From the NCBI GenBank assembly GCA_007280315.1, contig QYQC01000156.1:1-14770 (forward strand): a stretch of 14,770 nt of DNA, given 5' to 3'. Position numbers and translations under genes: made by a program. Positions 13,465 to 14,770 of this stretch are shown here, piece by piece (within the stretch, counting starts at the first letter, position 1; each line of letters opens with the position of its first letter). This stretch comes from Betaproteobacteria bacterium. GTDB lineage: Bacteria; Pseudomonadota; Gammaproteobacteria; Burkholderiales; SG8-39. The notes beneath the pieces were generated by a model. That model searched no databases and was not told where the DNA came from. It saw only the letters and a program-made list of their open reading frames with translations.

Positions 13465-13540
13465 TGGTGGCCAAGGGCGGAATTGAACCACCGACACACG
13501 GATTTTCAGTCCGCTGCTCTACCAACTGAGCTACTTGGCC
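13465..13540 (-). tRNA. tRNA-Phe (anticodon GAA)
   Basis: On the minus strand GGCCAAG (13540-13534) pairs with CTTGGCC (13475-13469). The D arm is GCTC/GAGC, the anticodon stem-loop GCGGA-CTGAAAA-TCCGT gives anticodon GAA (one G-T pair), the T arm is GGTGG-TTCAATT-CCGCC, the discriminator is A, and CCA is encoded. 76 nt, intact. Its 3' end is the source of the two remnant copies to the left, and its own 3' flank departs from theirs 9 bases past the CCA. Confidence 0.97.
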
Positions 13541-13852
13541 ATTTTTGATGCGCCGACCACCGCGAGCTCCTGCGCGTGCAGATGGTCGAAAAGAGCGCGG
13601 ATTATAAGGCGAAACGGCGCTTTAGCCAAGGAAACCGCAGTTTTGCGAATCGCGGTTTTCGGTCGCGGCGGGGACCTGCAGTGTTCCCAGGAGACGTCCG
13701 ACGCGCCTGCGTTTCCTGATCGCAGTAGAATTCCCCGGCGGCGGTGACAGTTCAGTGGTCGATGCATTATGCTGGTATCGACGCCGCAATGGATCCGGCG
13801 CATTTGGTGAGACCGGGCAAGCGCTGCAATCAAAACAACAACGCACAACATC
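13541..13852. other. Intergenic region between tRNA-Phe and the cNMP/CBS gene
   Basis: 312 bp without a gene I can support; open frames here overlap or run antisense to neighbours. It contains the tRNA-Phe promoter (13601-13629) and, just upstream of its -35, an inverted repeat AAACCGC (13632-13638)/GCGGTTT (13652-13658). The rightmost part is the leader of the gene at 13853; no promoter for that gene is clear. Confidence 0.6.
13601..13629 (-). promoter_or_regulatory. Sigma70 promoter of tRNA-Phe
   Basis: On the minus strand TTGGCT (13629-13624, 4 of 6) and a perfect TATAAT (13606-13601) are 17 bases apart. Initiation near 13594 would give a leader of about 54 bases before the mature tRNA 5' end at 13540, trimmed by RNase P. 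Confidence 0.65.
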
Positions 13853-14770
13853 ATGGCCGAAACGCCGAACATCCCCAAAGTAATCGAAGCGGCGACACTC
13901 GATCTGCTGCGGCGCCATGCGCCTTTCGATCGCATGGATCAGGAATCGCTCGCCTTCCTGGCGGGCCAACTCAAGCTTGCCTACTACGCGCAGGGCCGGG
14001 TGATCCTCGAGCCGCGTCACGGCGCGGTGCGCACGCTGTATATCATCCAGCGCGGCCTGGTGCGCGGCGATCTCAGCGCGCAGGCGATGCCGCAGCCGGG
14101 CGAACTCGAATTTGGCGAAGGCGAGTGTTTTCCGCTGGGTGCCGTCGCCGAGAATCGCCCGACCGCCTACACCTACACCGCGGCCGAAGACACATTCTGC
14201 TATGAAACCGGCGCCGAGGTCGTCGCCGAACTGATGCGGCGCAGCCCGGAGTTTCATGCGTTTCACACCCAGTACGCCAACAGCCTGCTGCAGCGCTCCT
14301 ACGCAGCGCTGCAGAGCGACTATGCGCAGCTTTCGGTGAGCCAGCAGCCGCTGCACACGTCGCTGCGCGAACTGATCCGGCGCGATCCCCTGAGTTGCGC
14401 GCCGGAGGAGACGCTGCAGGCCGCGCTGCAGTTGATGCAGCGGGCGAAGACCGGATCGATCATCATCGTTTCGCCGGATCGCATGCCGCTGGGCATTTTC
14501 ACCGAACGCGACCTGCTCAAACGCACCGCCGCCGGCGACATCGATCTCGCCAAACCGATAGGCAGTTGCATGACGGTCGCGCCGCGCTCGCTTCCCGCGA
14601 CGGCCAGCGGCGCCGAGGCGGCGATGCTGATGGTCAAATGGGGCATACGCCATGTGCTGGTTGTCGAGGAAGGCAGGCTGGTCGGCGTGGTGCGGGAGCG
14701 CGACCTGTTCGCCTTGTCGCGGCTGTCGCTGCGCGCGCTCGCGGACCCGACCGCTATCGCCCGGGACTTC
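13853..14770 (+). CDS. cNMP-binding and CBS-domain protein, DUF294 nucleotidyltransferase type (C-terminus beyond the window)
   Basis: 306 residues are visible, starting MAETPNIPKV; the frame is open to the right edge. Residues about 20-130 form a cyclic-nucleotide-binding-like beta roll (GRVILEPRHGAVRTLYIIQRGLVRGD, given here by its span 48-73, and EFGEGECFPLGA at 86-97). A linker helix follows, then two CBS domains at about 172-230 and 236-290, each closing with an ERD signature (FTERDLLKR at 216-224; VRERDLF at 280-286). This order matches proteins whose next domain is a DUF294 nucleotidyltransferase, similar to the GlnD N-terminus, which would lie past the edge. No Shine-Dalgarno is obvious before the ATG, but coding composition starts sharply there. 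The likely role is a cytoplasmic ligand-sensing regulator. The nucleotidyltransferase part is inferred, not seen. Confidence 0.87.
   Translation, partial: MAETPNIPKVIEAATLDLLRRHAPFDRMDQESLAFLAGQLKLAYYAQGRVILEPRHGAVRTLYIIQRGLVRGDLSAQAMPQPGELEFGEGECFPLGAVAENRPTAYTYTAAEDTFCYETGAEVVAELMRRSPEFHAFHTQYANSLLQRSYAALQSDYAQLSVSQQPLHTSLRELIRRDPLSCAPEETLQAALQLMQRAKTGSIIIVSPDRMPLGIFTERDLLKRTAAGDIDLAKPIGSCMTVAPRSLPATASGAEAAMLMVKWGIRHVLVVEEGRLVGVVRERDLFALSRLSLRALADPTAIARDF

Noticed and set aside
13622..14653. 343-residue minus-strand open frame
   Set aside because: It is antisense to the cNMP/CBS gene, whose motifs are clear; long antisense frames are usual in GC-rich coding sequence.

Overview
The window looks like the chromosome of a GC-rich, respiring proteobacterium. 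A betaproteobacterium is my best guess, from the CoxMNOP-type oxidase, the cNMP/CBS protein and the tRNA style, but nothing here fixes the taxon. It has three parts: a conserved left part (1-7.9 kb), a recombined accessory part bounded by copies of the tRNA-Phe 3' end (about 8.04-13.54 kb), and a conserved right edge (13.85-14.77 kb).

Left part. A truncated aldehyde:ferredoxin oxidoreductase-type gene (minus strand) enters from the left edge. A small two-helix membrane protein gene (plus strand) follows. Then comes a five-gene minus-strand operon for a heme-copper cytochrome c oxidase, read 6557 to 1444: subunit II with a CuA site and two fused c-heme domains, subunit I with all metal and proton-channel residues, two different subunit III-like proteins, and a small subunit IV. 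The order matches the CoxMNOP type of alternative oxidase. Its promoter lies in the region shared with a divergent two-CBS-domain gene, and a 19-bp palindrome covers the -35 element. Two small minus-strand genes follow, a hypothetical protein and a probable lipoprotein.

Accessory part. An intact tRNA-Phe(GAA) sits at 13465-13540. Degenerate copies of its 3' end occur in the same orientation at 8096-8142 and 10499-10543, each followed by a related 3' flank. This is the layout left by successive integration at, or duplication of, the tRNA 3' end. The left islet holds an overlapping pair of small unknown genes, a COG2521-like methyltransferase, tRNA-Arg(UCG) and a secreted retropepsin-like protease. 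The right islet holds one 842-residue exported protein with Kelch repeats, two threonine-rich linkers, a duplicated Trp-rich domain and Cys-rich modules. Next to tRNA-Phe lies a pair of tandem repeats resembling an insertion-sequence end. No integrase or transposase gene is present, so the elements appear to be remnants.

Right edge. After the tRNA-Phe promoter region, a cNMP-binding/CBS-domain protein of the DUF294 type runs out of the window.

No rRNA, CRISPR array or complete mobile element was seen. The most unusual features are the three-copy tRNA-Phe segmentation, the Kelch/poly-Thr protein with the nested hairpin upstream of it, and the di-heme CuA subunit II.
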